Made by a program: the position numbers and the translations under genes. Positions 28,085-35,641 of a stretch of 62,651 nucleotides of DNA are shown in pieces (the first letter of the stretch is position 1; each line of letters begins with the position of its first letter). Under the pieces are notes generated by a model. The model ran no database searches. It worked only from the letters and a program-made list of their open reading frames with translations, and was not told where the DNA came from. Source of the stretch: Candidatus Brocadia sp. (GTDB lineage Bacteria; Planctomycetota; Brocadiia; Brocadiales; Brocadiaceae); NCBI GenBank assembly GCA_013360945.1, contig JABWAQ010000007.1, forward strand, positions 1 to 62,651, given 5' to 3'.

Positions 28085-29383
28085 TCAATTCGGCTCTACA
28101 GCTTCTTTTATCTGAACTTTGTCGTCCATCATACGTAATTTTTGCATGAGCTTATCCTCGATAAGCAGCCGGAATGTTACCTGCTGTTCGTCAAAATGAC
28201 TCGCTAAAATATGCGCATGTTCGTGGAGATAGGCAATTAATTTCCCATTGCCCGGACTGCAGGTAAGCTCCACATCCATAAAATTCCTCTCGAGTATTTC
28301 TCCGATTTTGCGTCTCAAGCCTTCTATTCCCCGGCGTGTCTTTGCAGAAATGGTAATGCAATCCTTGAAATGACTCTGAATCAAAGGAACAAGAGATTCA
28401 TCCCTTACGGCATCTATTTTATTCAATACCATGATCACCGGTTTTTTGTCGCATTCTAATTCTTTCAACACGGTATTCACCGCCTCGATTTGCCTGTGAA
28501 CGATGGGGGAGCTAATGTCTGCAACATGGAGGAGCAGGTCGGCGTGACGGGCTTCTTCGAGGGTTGCTTTAAATGAGGAAACTAAATGATGGGGCAACTT
28601 CTGGATAAAACCAACGGTATCGCTGACTAAAACCTTTCTCCCATTTTCTAATTTGCAGATGCCGGTTTTTGTGTCAAGCGTTGCAAATAATTTGTCTTCT
28701 ACAAGGGCATCAACCTCCGTCAGGGCATTCATCAAGGTTGACTTCCCTGCGTTTGTGTATCCTACAATGGATACCGTGAAAAATTCCTTTCGCGAGGCGA
28801 CTAATCGTTCACGCCTCTTTTCAATTTCATGCAACTTCCTTCTCAGGTCGTGGATCTTCCTTAACACAATACGCTTATCAACTTCCAATTGTTTTTCACC
28901 GGGCCCTCTGGTTCCAATGCCGCCCTCGATCCTGGAAAGGTGCGTCCACATCCGCTTTAATCTGGGTCTGGTATACTCCAATTGAGCTAATTCCACCTGA
29001 AGTTTTGCCTGAAAAGTCTTCGCGCGGGTAGCAAATATATCCAGAATCAATTCACTTCTGTCGATTACTTTTTTTCCAATAACCTTTTCCAGATTCCTGA
29101 CCTGTGCCGGGGTAAGGTCGTCATCGCAAATAAGCACATCGGCATCAAGTTCCGTTGAAATCACGGCTAATTCGGACGCCTTTCCCTTCCCAATATAATA
29201 CACAGGGTCGATGTTCACCCTTTTCTGAACTACCGTGCGGACAACGCTTGCGCCTGCAGTTTCGGCTAACCGTAGAAGTTCTTCTAAAGGCGATTCTGTG
29301 CCATTACGATCTCCTGATAACATAACACGGAAAAGGATGGCGCGTTCCGCCCTTACCGTAAACGCAGTCTCTTTTAGTTTCAC
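28085..29383 (-). CDS. hflX: Ribosome-associated GTPase HflX
   Basis: The 432-residue protein has the HflX N-terminal domain (VVQKRVNIDPVYYIGKGKA), the linker RIEGGIGTRGPGEKQLEVDKR and the GTPase G1 motif GYTNAGKST. G3 is DTVGFIQKLP and G4 is NKID. HflX binds the 50S subunit and splits stalled ribosomes under stress. The C-terminal extension of about 70 residues is within the normal range. It lies alone between repeats. Confidence 0.94.
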   Translation of the reverse strand: MKLKETAFTVRAERAILFRVMLSGDRNGTESPLEELLRLAETAGASVVRTVVQKRVNIDPVYYIGKGKASELAVISTELDADVLICDDDLTPAQVRNLEKVIGKKVIDRSELILDIFATRAKTFQAKLQVELAQLEYTRPRLKRMWTHLSRIEGGIGTRGPGEKQLEVDKRIVLRKIHDLRRKLHEIEKRRERLVASRKEFFTVSIVGYTNAGKSTLMNALTEVDALVEDKLFATLDTKTGICKLENGRKVLVSDTVGFIQKLPHHLVSSFKATLEEARHADLLLHVADISSPIVHRQIEAVNTVLKELECDKKPVIMVLNKIDAVRDESLVPLIQSHFKDCITISAKTRRGIEGLRRKIGEILERNFMDVELTCSPGNGKLIAYLHEHAHILASHFDEQQVTFRLLIEDKLMQKLRMMDDKVQIKEAVEPN

Positions 29384-29469
29384 TTATACCCTCAATAGTC
29401 TCTGATAACAGATGTTTTTACTTTTTCAGCAAAATATTTTTATCATTACCAGAATTATCAAGTCACACA

Positions 29470-29556
29470 AATTAGGACTTCGGCGACTCCCCCCCCTGTT
29501 TCTCCCCGTAAACGGGGGGATTATGGGGGGTGTTTGAAATTCCTATACGTTAAATT
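29470..29556 (+). repeat. 87-bp dispersed repeat, copy A
   Basis: The segment from AATTAGGACTTCGGCGA to TACGTTAAATT is almost identical in length and sequence to 49101-49187. The middle has a C-run, GTAAAC and a G-run that can pair. It ends on the stop codon of the adjacent minus-strand gene (29550-29552). Confidence 0.7.
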
Positions 29557-30305
29557 TGACGCAAAACAATCCTTGCATCCACGGTTTTTAAACCTTCCGG
29601 ATAAACGAGAACCGGGTTCAGGTCTATTTCCCCAACCTCTTCTATGTTCACCATAATATCTGATACCTGCATAATAGTTTGTGCCAGTGCGGGAATATCC
29701 ACTGCTTCCCTGTTCCTAAAACCTTTCAGAATCTTAGCCCCTTTTATATCGTGAATCATATCGAATACCTCATATTCACTCACCGGGGCGATGCGAAAGG
29801 AAACGTCTTTAAATACTTCAACAAAAATACCACCCAACCCAAACATCACCGTCGGACCAAATTGAGGGTCTCTCAGCCCCCCTACGATAACTTCTGTAGA
29901 AGGCGGCGACATTTTCTGAACAAGAATTCCTTGAATTCGTGCGCCCGGTTGCCTCTCTTTAACATTTCCTATAATCTCATCATAGGCATCCGCAACGCCG
30001 TAGTCATCCTTTATACCGAGCTTTACTCCCCCCACATCGGTTTTATGGCTGATATCGGGAGAGACGATCTTGAGGACAACGGGATATCCAATTGATTTTG
30101 CTGCTTGAATTGCTTCTCCACGAGAAGACGTAGCTATGTGTCCTGGGGTTTTTATACCAAATGCTTCAATGAATTCCTTGGCCTCGGTTTCGAGCAATTC
30201 ATATCGTTTCTGGAGCAAGGCTTTTTGGATGATAGGGTAAACTGTCTTTTCAACGTTCGCTATCAATTCATTCATACCGTTTTTCACATGATCAGGCACG
30301 GACAA
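29550..30305 (-). CDS. Acetyl/acyl-CoA synthetase (ADP-forming) beta subunit, ATP-grasp
   Basis: The protein of up to 251 residues is an ATP-grasp_5 domain: KTPGHIATSSRGEAIQAAKSIGYPVVLKIVSPDISHKTDVGGVKLG, here noted as residues about 50-95. It ends with the conserved EIDLNPVLV. In archaea and some bacteria it pairs with an alpha subunit to make acetate and ATP from acetyl-CoA. No alpha subunit gene is adjacent, so the partner must be elsewhere. The start is uncertain: TTG at 30305, a nearby GTG, or ATG at 30275, which begins MNELIANVEK. An 18-base palindrome overlaps the 5' end. The reaction is inferred from family. Confidence 0.78.
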   Translation of the reverse strand: MSVPDHVKNGMNELIANVEKTVYPIIQKALLQKRYELLETEAKEFIEAFGIKTPGHIATSSRGEAIQAAKSIGYPVVLKIVSPDISHKTDVGGVKLGIKDDYGVADAYDEIIGNVKERQPGARIQGILVQKMSPPSTEVIVGGLRDPQFGPTVMFGLGGIFVEVFKDVSFRIAPVSEYEVFDMIHDIKGAKILKGFRNREAVDIPALAQTIMQVSDIMVNIEEVGEIDLNPVLVYPEGLKTVDARIVLRQI

Positions 30306-30317
30306 ACAAGTTTGTCC
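30300..30317. promoter_or_regulatory. Palindrome at 5' end of ATP-grasp gene
   Basis: GGACAAAC and GTTTGTCC are perfect 8-base inverse arms with a two-base spacer. It could be an operator; equally it may be incidental. Confidence 0.25.
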
Positions 30318-30446
30318 ATGCCACCCTTTAATTGTTGAATTTTACTTTTACAACCATTCATGATTTTATTATAACGGCAAATATAAAATCTTCAAAGGAT
30401 ATATATCAAATGCCATCAGCATGTCCGGTGAATTATACCAAGCTTG

Positions 30447-30660
30447 TTACATCTTCAGGAAAATGTATCTGATGATAAATGCCGTGGAAACCAGATGGAA
30501 TAAGGTGTAAATCACGGCGCTTGCCGGTAATGAGCTTTATCATAGAATATGAAATGAATCCGAACGACAAACCTTCTGTAATACTCAGCGAAAAAGGCAT
30601 AATAGAAAGTGGCAAAAAGGAGCAAACAAGCCGTGATACGGATATTTGTGCCGTTTTCTT
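30447..30660 (-). pseudogene. C-terminal remnant of an NCS2/AzgA-type permease
   Basis: The reverse strand encodes IMPFSLSITEGLSFGFISY and SMIKLITGKRRD, the last conserved region of purine/xanthine permeases of the AzgA type. After a one-base frame change it continues as YTLFHLVSTAFIIRYIFLKM and stops at 30447. The rest of the gene (several hundred codons) is gone; mazG begins right upstream. It is a decayed fragment. It occupies most of the 360-base gap between mazG and the ATP-grasp gene. Confidence 0.6.
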
Positions 30661-30665
30661 TTAGT

Positions 30666-31478
30666 TTAAAGATTTTTTCGAGCGTCAAATTTTTTTATCT
30701 TATTCCAGACTGCGTCCATTTCTTCCAGCGTACATTTCCCGATGTCCTTTCCCGTTGCCGCAAGTTCGGTTTCAACCCTTTTGAAGCGATCGACAACTTT
30801 GTAGATGGTTTTGTGAAGCACGTTCTCCGTATCGAGCTTCAGGAATCGCGAGAGGTTAACGACTGAAAATAAGAGATCTCCAATCTCTTCTTCAATATTT
30901 CCAGGCTTATTTTCCCGGATGGCCTCCTTTACCTCACAGAGTTCTTCGTCCACCTTAGCAATCACGTCATTGATATTCGTCCAGTCAAAGCCTACCTTTG
31001 CCACCTTCTTTTGTAATTTCTGGGCCTTTTGCAAGGCGGGAAGATGCTTGGGCAGTCCGTCCACGACAAACTTCCTCTCTTCGTATCCCTTCTCCTGCTT
31101 CTTGATCTGCTCCCATTGGTGAATGGCCTCTTCCGGTGTAGTTGCAGTGGCATCTCCAAAGACGTGGGGATGACGGCGGGTCATCTTCTCAAGGCAGAGC
31201 GCCACTACACCACCAATATCAAATTCTCCCTTTTCCTTTGCGATCTGGCAGTGAAAAATAATATGGAAAAAGAGGTCTGCCAGTTCTTCCTTGAGTTTAT
31301 CAGGGTCTCCTGAATCTATGGCATCGATCACCTCGTAAGCCTCCTCAACCAAATGTGGTTTTAGGGACGCATGGCTCTGTTCCTTATCCCACGGGCACCC
31401 GTCCTTGCTGCGTAACTTCCGCATCAATTCAACCAAATCATGGAATAGCGAAGTGAATTTATCTTCAGATGTATTCAT
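30666..31478 (-). CDS. mazG: Nucleoside triphosphate pyrophosphohydrolase MazG
   Basis: The protein is about 270 residues long. The start is set at MNTSEDKFTSLFHDLVELM, since 21 upstream codons look non-conserved. Two MazG repeats are visible: CPWDKEQSHASLKPHLVEEAYE with EELADLFFHIIFH, and later VDEELCEVKEAI with EEEIGDLLFSVVNL. These acidic motifs bind Mg2+. The enzyme hydrolyses NTPs to NMPs and pyrophosphate and helps remove abnormal nucleotides. The motif HPHVFGDA is also typical. Confidence 0.93.
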   Translation of the reverse strand: MNTSEDKFTSLFHDLVELMRKLRSKDGCPWDKEQSHASLKPHLVEEAYEVIDAIDSGDPDKLKEELADLFFHIIFHCQIAKEKGEFDIGGVVALCLEKMTRRHPHVFGDATATTPEEAIHQWEQIKKQEKGYEERKFVVDGLPKHLPALQKAQKLQKKVAKVGFDWTNINDVIAKVDEELCEVKEAIRENKPGNIEEEIGDLLFSVVNLSRFLKLDTENVLHKTIYKVVDRFKRVETELAATGKDIGKCTLEEMDAVWNKIKKFDARKNL

Positions 31479-31620
31479 AATGCAATTATCCCTATTAATG
31501 TTATAGCGAACTTCATAAATCAGCAGATATAATAGTATCAACAGTCATTCCCATCCCCTGCTTTCGCAAGAGGTATCCCCCTTGGAATCCGAAAAAAGCA
31601 ACAACACCGTTGTATACACT

Positions 31621-31680
31621 GTGTAGGGGCAGGTTTGAAACCTGCCCCTACACTGAACAGGCTTGAAACCTGCCCCTACT
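31621..31680. repeat. Perfect palindrome GTGTAGGGGCAGGTTT... with partial second copy
   Basis: Arms of 16 bases (31621-31636 and 31638-31653) flank a single base. A second half-copy of the right arm follows at 31658-31680. Such G/C-rich palindromes are dispersed in many environmental genomes. The 686-base gap 31479-32164 also holds a 36-bp palindrome, a dispersed CTTCGTCG motif and the hemB promoter, but no gene. Confidence 0.65.
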
Positions 31681-31851
31681 GAGGGTATTGATCAGAAATT
31701 CTCCGGCAAGTCTTTATTACGCCAGAGCAGAGGATTCTAGCAATTATTTTTATTGAAGTCAATTAAAGATGATGAACAATCGTAACGTTTACTCGAAGTG
31801 AAAATAACGGTTGAAATACCTTTTTGGATTCCTTATACTCAGTACCCAGTT

Positions 31852-31887
31852 AGGTGAACCCCATTGTCTAGACAATGGGGTTCACCT
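31852..31887. repeat. 36-bp perfect palindrome
   Basis: The left arm AGGTGAACCCCATTGTCT and its exact inverse complement meet without a spacer. On either strand it would form a very stable hairpin. It is immediately followed by the dispersed motif at 31892-31916. Confidence 0.8.
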
Positions 31888-31891
31888 TAGA

Positions 31892-31916
31892 CTTCGTCGT
31901 GAGCTCAGTCGAACGA
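31892..31916 (+). repeat. Dispersed CTTCGTCGTGAGCTC motif, copy 1
   Basis: This is a roughly 25-base imperfect palindrome centred on TGAGCTCA. Other copies are at 35518-35543 (inverse) and 49245-49270. Confidence 0.65.
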
Positions 31917-32011
31917 TTCTACGGTAAAAGGCAAGCGCCTTAATCAACCTTACACAACTGCAAAGAAAATAAGATGAAATATAAAAAATATATAAAAATC
32001 TGTTTTTTGTG

Positions 32012-32040
32012 TTAACATCTCGGCATATGCTGAATATAAT
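32012..32040 (+). promoter_or_regulatory. Promoter for hemB
   Basis: TTAACA (32012-32017) and TATAAT (32035-32040) are 17 bases apart. The predicted leader is about 118 bases, with no recognised riboswitch. Confidence 0.5.
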
Positions 32041-32164
32041 TCTTTGTTACGGTTCAGATCATCGCAAAATTCGCAGAAGTTAATAAGGCAATATCATTAT
32101 TAAGTTAAGGGCTGTTTTATCTAAACAACCCCCCTTTTATCCCTCTTTTCTAAGGAAAAATACT

Positions 32165-33157
32165 ATGAGCTTCCCAAAACAGCGGCTACGCCGGTTACGT
32201 CAGAATGAAAATATCAGAAGGTTGGTGAGAGAAACGCACCTTTCCGTAAATGACCTGATTATGCCCCTCTTTGTCCGACCCGGGAAAGACATAAAACAAC
32301 CGATACCCTCTATGCCAGGAAATTATCAGATGTCTGTTGACAGGATTACGGAAGAGGCAAAGGAATTGGAAGGGCTGGGGATACCTGGCATCATCCTCTT
32401 TGGAATTCCCGGAAAAAAAGACGAAATGGGTTCCGGCGCCTATGCAGACGATGGCATAATTCAACAGGCCATTATCTCCATAAAAAAGGCGGTAAAAAAT
32501 ATCCTGGTGATCACAGACGTCTGTATGTGTGAATACACCGACCACGGACACTGCGGATTTGTCAGAAGGGACGATAAGACGGGTCACTTTGATGTGGATA
32601 ACGACATGACCTTAGAACTCCTGGTGAAAGAGGCCGTTTCCCATGCAAAGGCAGGCGCAGACATCGTAGCGCCGAGTGATATGATGGATGGCCGCGTAGG
32701 AGCGATTCGGGAAGCCCTTGATGAGGAAGGATTTCATCATATCCCCATCATGGCATATTCTGCCAAATATGCCTCCGGGTTTTACGGACCCTTCCGGGAG
32801 GCTGCTGAGTCCACACCGGGATTTGGAGACCGTTCATCTTACCAAATGGATCCTCACAATGCTGTAGAAGCATTACGCGAAGTATCGCTGGATATTGAAG
32901 AGGGCGCAGACATCGTGATGGTGAAACCGGCGCTGGCCTATCTCGATATCATCCGCATTATAAAAGATAAATTCGATTATCCTGTTGCAGCCTACAATGT
33001 CAGCGGTGAATTTTCCGTTGTGAAGGCAGCGGCAGAAAAAGGGTGGATTGATGAAAAGCGAGTCGCCCTGGAAATTCTTACAGGCATAAAGCGCGCCGGG
33101 GCAGACATGATCTTAACCTATTGGGCAAAAGACGCCGCGCAGTGGCTGAAGAAATAA
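32165..33157 (+). CDS. hemB: Delta-aminolevulinic acid dehydratase (porphobilinogen synthase)
   Basis: The 330-residue protein has the Zn site in [15 protein letters not shown] (three cysteines), so it is the zinc-dependent type. It has the two active-site lysines, in [16 protein letters not shown] and [12 protein letters not shown]. It joins two 5-aminolevulinate molecules to porphobilinogen for haem and corrinoid synthesis. Haem demand is very high in cytochrome-rich anammox bacteria. The gene has its own promoter and a rho-independent terminator. Length is normal. Confidence 0.96.
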   Translation: MSFPKQRLRRLRQNENIRRLVRETHLSVNDLIMPLFVRPGKDIKQPIPSMPGNYQMSVDRITEEAKELEGLGIPGIILFGIPGKKDEMGSGAYADDGIIQQAIISIKKAVKNILVITDVCMCEYTDHGHCGFVRRDDKTGHFDVDNDMTLELLVKEAVSHAKAGADIVAPSDMMDGRVGAIREALDEEGFHHIPIMAYSAKYASGFYGPFREAAESTPGFGDRSSYQMDPHNAVEALREVSLDIEEGADIVMVKPALAYLDIIRIIKDKFDYPVAAYNVSGEFSVVKAAAEKGWIDEKRVALEILTGIKRAGADMILTYWAKDAAQWLKK

Positions 33158-33237
33158 GCACAGCCGGGGAAAATGAATGCGCTTAAATTAAGAGAAAGAT
33201 GGGCGTTAGCGGTGAGTCTGTTTTAGACTAAACAAAA

Positions 33238-33269
33238 AACCCCAATATCCTTTTACCGATATTGGGGTT
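33238..33269 (+). terminator. Rho-independent terminator after hemB
   Basis: AACCCCAATATC (33238-33249) pairs perfectly with GATATTGGGGTT (33258-33269) over an 8-base loop, with T residues at the end. An A-run precedes it, so it may work in both directions. Confidence 0.75.
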
Positions 33270-33379
33270 TTCATGTCGTAATTATAACGATTCTTTAAGT
33301 GACTACTCCATATTTTTATACACCTGACCTATTGTCGTTACTTATTCTTTAAAATATAAGAGTGTGCTTTTTAATAACT

Positions 33380-33580
33380 TTATAATTTGACGACTTTGGT
33401 GGCTTTGTAGCCCTTCTGGTCCTTTATGACCTCAAACTCGACCTTATCTCCTTCGGCAAGGGTTCTAAACCCTTCGGTCTGGATCGAGGTTTGATGTACA
33501 AAAACATCTTGCCCATTATCCTGTGAAATAAAACCAAATCCCTTCTTGTCATTGAACCACTTTACGGTTCCATTTGCCAT
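33380..33580 (-). CDS. Cold-shock domain protein
   Basis: The 66-residue protein [20 protein letters not shown]... has RNP1 (KGFGFI) and RNP2 (VFVHQ). It is a CspA-family RNA chaperone that melts RNA structure at low temperature or as a housekeeping factor. The start is at the ATG of MANGTV, with GGGGGTGAT upstream, not at the earlier ATG seven codons before. Its leader contains a hairpin followed by a U-run (33615-33657), which could control expression. Confidence 0.93.
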   Translation of the reverse strand: MANGTVKWFNDKKGFGFISQDNGQDVFVHQTSIQTEGFRTLAEGDKVEFEVIKDQKGYKATKVVKL

Positions 33581-33614
33581 TCCTAAATCACCCCCTCTCA
33601 TAATATAAAAATTT

Positions 33615-33657
33615 TTAAAAACAAAAAAGGCTACGAGGTTGTTAACCTGGCAGCCTT
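33615..33657 (-). promoter_or_regulatory. Terminator-like hairpin in the csp leader
   Basis: On the minus strand the arms AAGGCT/AGCCTT and AGGTT/AACCT pair around a symmetric 3x3 internal loop (33627-33657). TTTTTTGTTTTT follows directly. This looks like an intrinsic terminator placed about 35 bases before the cold-shock start codon, hence a possible attenuator or antiterminator target. Confidence 0.45.
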
Positions 33658-33882
33658 ATATTACGTCAATATATAATACGACTTTATCATACAACCAACC
33701 ATTATAGTTAAGATGGTAACAAAGAGTATGCATGAAAGCAAAGGAAAAATAAAATAAATTTATTTTTTGCAATATTTAATTATTTTATAGTCAAGTAATG
33801 AAAAAGCGGATACCCCGGTGAAAAAAATGGCCGGATGTGTAACTCAGGGCAGTAGGTATCCAGACAGCTACAGTCCTATTTT

Positions 33883-34050
33883 ACTACGTCTCAGTTTATT
33901 TGGCACAGAGTCTCACATTATTTGAATCTGAAAATTTTTTTGTGTTGCAACAATTATCCCGCACTGTAGCTATAGTTGCAAACTTTACCCCGCCCTTAAA
34001 AAAGTCATTTAAAGTGAGAATTTCAGGTTCATTTATTGTAAGTCTTAGCA
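33883..34050. repeat. 168-bp dispersed repeat, copy A
   Basis: This segment matches 47167-47334 over 168 bases without gaps; I count 12 differences (about 93% identity). An open reading frame across it on the minus strand is not conserved between the copies at the protein level. It fills much of the 730-base gap between csp and the Zn-ribbon ORF. The rest of that gap shows nothing recognisable. Confidence 0.75.
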
Positions 34051-34310
34051 CACCCGGCCTCTTTCCATATCCGCCCCGGCGTTTGCAATAATTGCCTTTG
34101 AACTCCCGATTGTTGACTCCGGAACCCCGGCTTCTCTTATCTTGCAAGTTCAAAGATTCTATCAAAAAGGTGATAACGATTTCCTACACGGGGCTTTTGA
34201 CATTACCAAAAAAGTCCCTTACCTAAAAAGTCCTTGAAATTAAACTATTTTATCATTACCATATTTTTCCTATTATATTAAAAAAACACTACCTGCATTT
34301 GTTTTGAAAA

Positions 34311-34637
34311 ATGGTACGCTGTAAGAAATGCATTCGTCATACGGGCGAGCGTTTGTGCATAGAACTCGGTGACTGGCTTTGTCCCGAGTGTTGCGGCCAA
34401 CATCGGATCGTGGATATAAATTGCTGGACCTACTGTCCATTCTTTTTTGGAGAAAAGACGCCGTTAGTTCAAAAAAGGATGAAAAATAAATTTTGCGGGA
34501 GATTGCCTATCGATGCGCCAATCACAGACCATCACACTACTGACGGACTTCGGCAATCAGGACGCATACGTGGGTATTATGAAGGGTGTCATAGCAGGCA
34601 TCAATCCTCTGGCAAATATTATCGACATCTGCCATAA
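34311..34637 (+). CDS. Small Cys-rich Zn-ribbon-like protein (overlaps next gene)
   Basis: The first about 60 residues form a metal-binding pattern: VRCKKC, RLC, WLCPECCGQHR, then DINCWTYCPFF. The CCG-x-HR...CPxxC pattern recurs in small domains of planctomycetes and actinobacteria with unknown function. The ORF runs 125 bases into the SAM hydroxide adenosyltransferase gene in another frame, where its sequence no longer looks protein-like. Its true end may have been lost by a frameshift, or the overlap is real. Confidence 0.45.
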   Translation: MVRCKKCIRHTGERLCIELGDWLCPECCGQHRIVDINCWTYCPFFFGEKTPLVQKRMKNKFCGRLPIDAPITDHHTTDGLRQSGRIRGYYEGCHSRHQSSGKYYRHLP

Positions 34638-35442
34638 TACCCCTCCACAAGACATCTTTCACGGCGCCTATCTTCTTTATACCTCTTATAATTACTTTCC
34701 CAAAGGCACCATTCACGTCGCCGTTGTTGATCCCGGGGTTGGAAGCCGGAGAGATGTTGTCTGTGTTGAGACCCAGGAACATATCTTCCTTGTGCCTGAT
34801 AATGGCATTCTTAGCTTCGTCGTCCAGAAAGAAAGCCCGAAAGGTATCTTTCGCGTGACAAACAACCGGTATTTCTTACCGTCTCCCAGCAATACCTTTC
34901 ACGGCCGGGACGTCTTTGCGCCGGTAGCAGCGCATCTGTCGCTTGGTATAAAACCACGTCAACTGGGCAATAAGATCAACAAACTAGAGCAACTGGACAT
35001 ACCCGGTCCCGAGTATAAGGAAACGGGGAAATTAGAGGGCCGGATCATCTATATTGACCGGTTTGGAAATCTTGTTACCAATATTACACGGGAACACATA
35101 ACGCAGTACATCACCAACCAATCCCAGCTTACAACAAACAGGGACAAGATACCCCCTTCTGCTCTCCCCCTTCGTAAGGGGAGGTATGCCAAACAATCTC
35201 CTGCCTTTCCCCTTTTGCCCGGGGCAGAAAAAATGATCCGGAAATATGCTATAAAAACAACCATTGGAAAAAAGAAGATCAGAGGATTGAGTAAAACCTA
35301 CACGGATGTAAAGGCAGGAGAACCGCTTGTCCTTTTGGGAAGCGCCGATTTTTTAGAGATCTCTATTAATCAGGGAAATGCTCAAAAATATTTTAAGATG
35401 GATAGGGGCAAGAAAATAATGGTCGAAATTGGGGCGTGCTGA
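34513..35442 (+). CDS. S-adenosyl-L-methionine hydroxide adenosyltransferase (DUF62)
   Basis: The 309-residue protein starts ITLLTDFGNQDAYVGIMKGVI and has HVAVVDPGVGS, LVPDNGILS, FHGRDVFAPVAA and the C-terminal GSADFLEISINQGNA. The family hydrolyses SAM to adenosine and methionine. Between about residues 203 and 250 there is an extra segment (SALPLRKGRYAKQSPAFPL) whose DNA contains CCCCCTTCGTAAGGGG, like the intergenic C/G-run repeats. It may be an in-frame repeat insertion. The rest is intact, so activity is possible. Confidence 0.85.
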   Translation: MRQSQTITLLTDFGNQDAYVGIMKGVIAGINPLANIIDICHNTPPQDIFHGAYLLYTSYNYFPKGTIHVAVVDPGVGSRRDVVCVETQEHIFLVPDNGILSFVVQKESPKGIFRVTNNRYFLPSPSNTFHGRDVFAPVAAHLSLGIKPRQLGNKINKLEQLDIPGPEYKETGKLEGRIIYIDRFGNLVTNITREHITQYITNQSQLTTNRDKIPPSALPLRKGRYAKQSPAFPLLPGAEKMIRKYAIKTTIGKKKIRGLSKTYTDVKAGEPLVLLGSADFLEISINQGNAQKYFKMDRGKKIMVEIGAC

Positions 35443-35507
35443 TGCAAATCGCAAAGAGAAACAAGGGGTTGGGCGCCTCCTTCAGGGAAGGCATAAAGCT
35501 TTTGAGA

Positions 35508-35626
35508 CGTAGCGCCGATCGTTCGACTGAGCTCACGACGAAGCCCCTTGTGGCCGGCCAACTGCGGGGGATAAACCCCAGCGGTTATGAAATTTCTCAT
35601 ATTGCAACAATTTAGCTTTTTGAAAA
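35508..35626. repeat. Composite repeat: 61741-type element carrying a CTTCGTCG motif
   Basis: TAGCGCCGATC, then a roughly 24-base GTTCGACTGAGCTCACGACG... insert (35518-35543), then CCCCTTGTGGCCGGCC and GCGGGGGATAAACCCC. The right end has CAATTTAGCTTTTTGAAAA (35608-35626). The element at 61741-61873 has the same order without the insert. The gap 35443-35641 holds no gene. Confidence 0.65.
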
Positions 35627-35641
35627 TTCTCAATAACCGTT

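Noticed and set aside
33896..34165. 89-codon minus-strand frame over the 168-bp repeat
   Set aside because: The second repeat copy does not preserve the protein sequence and the differences are mostly non-synonymous.
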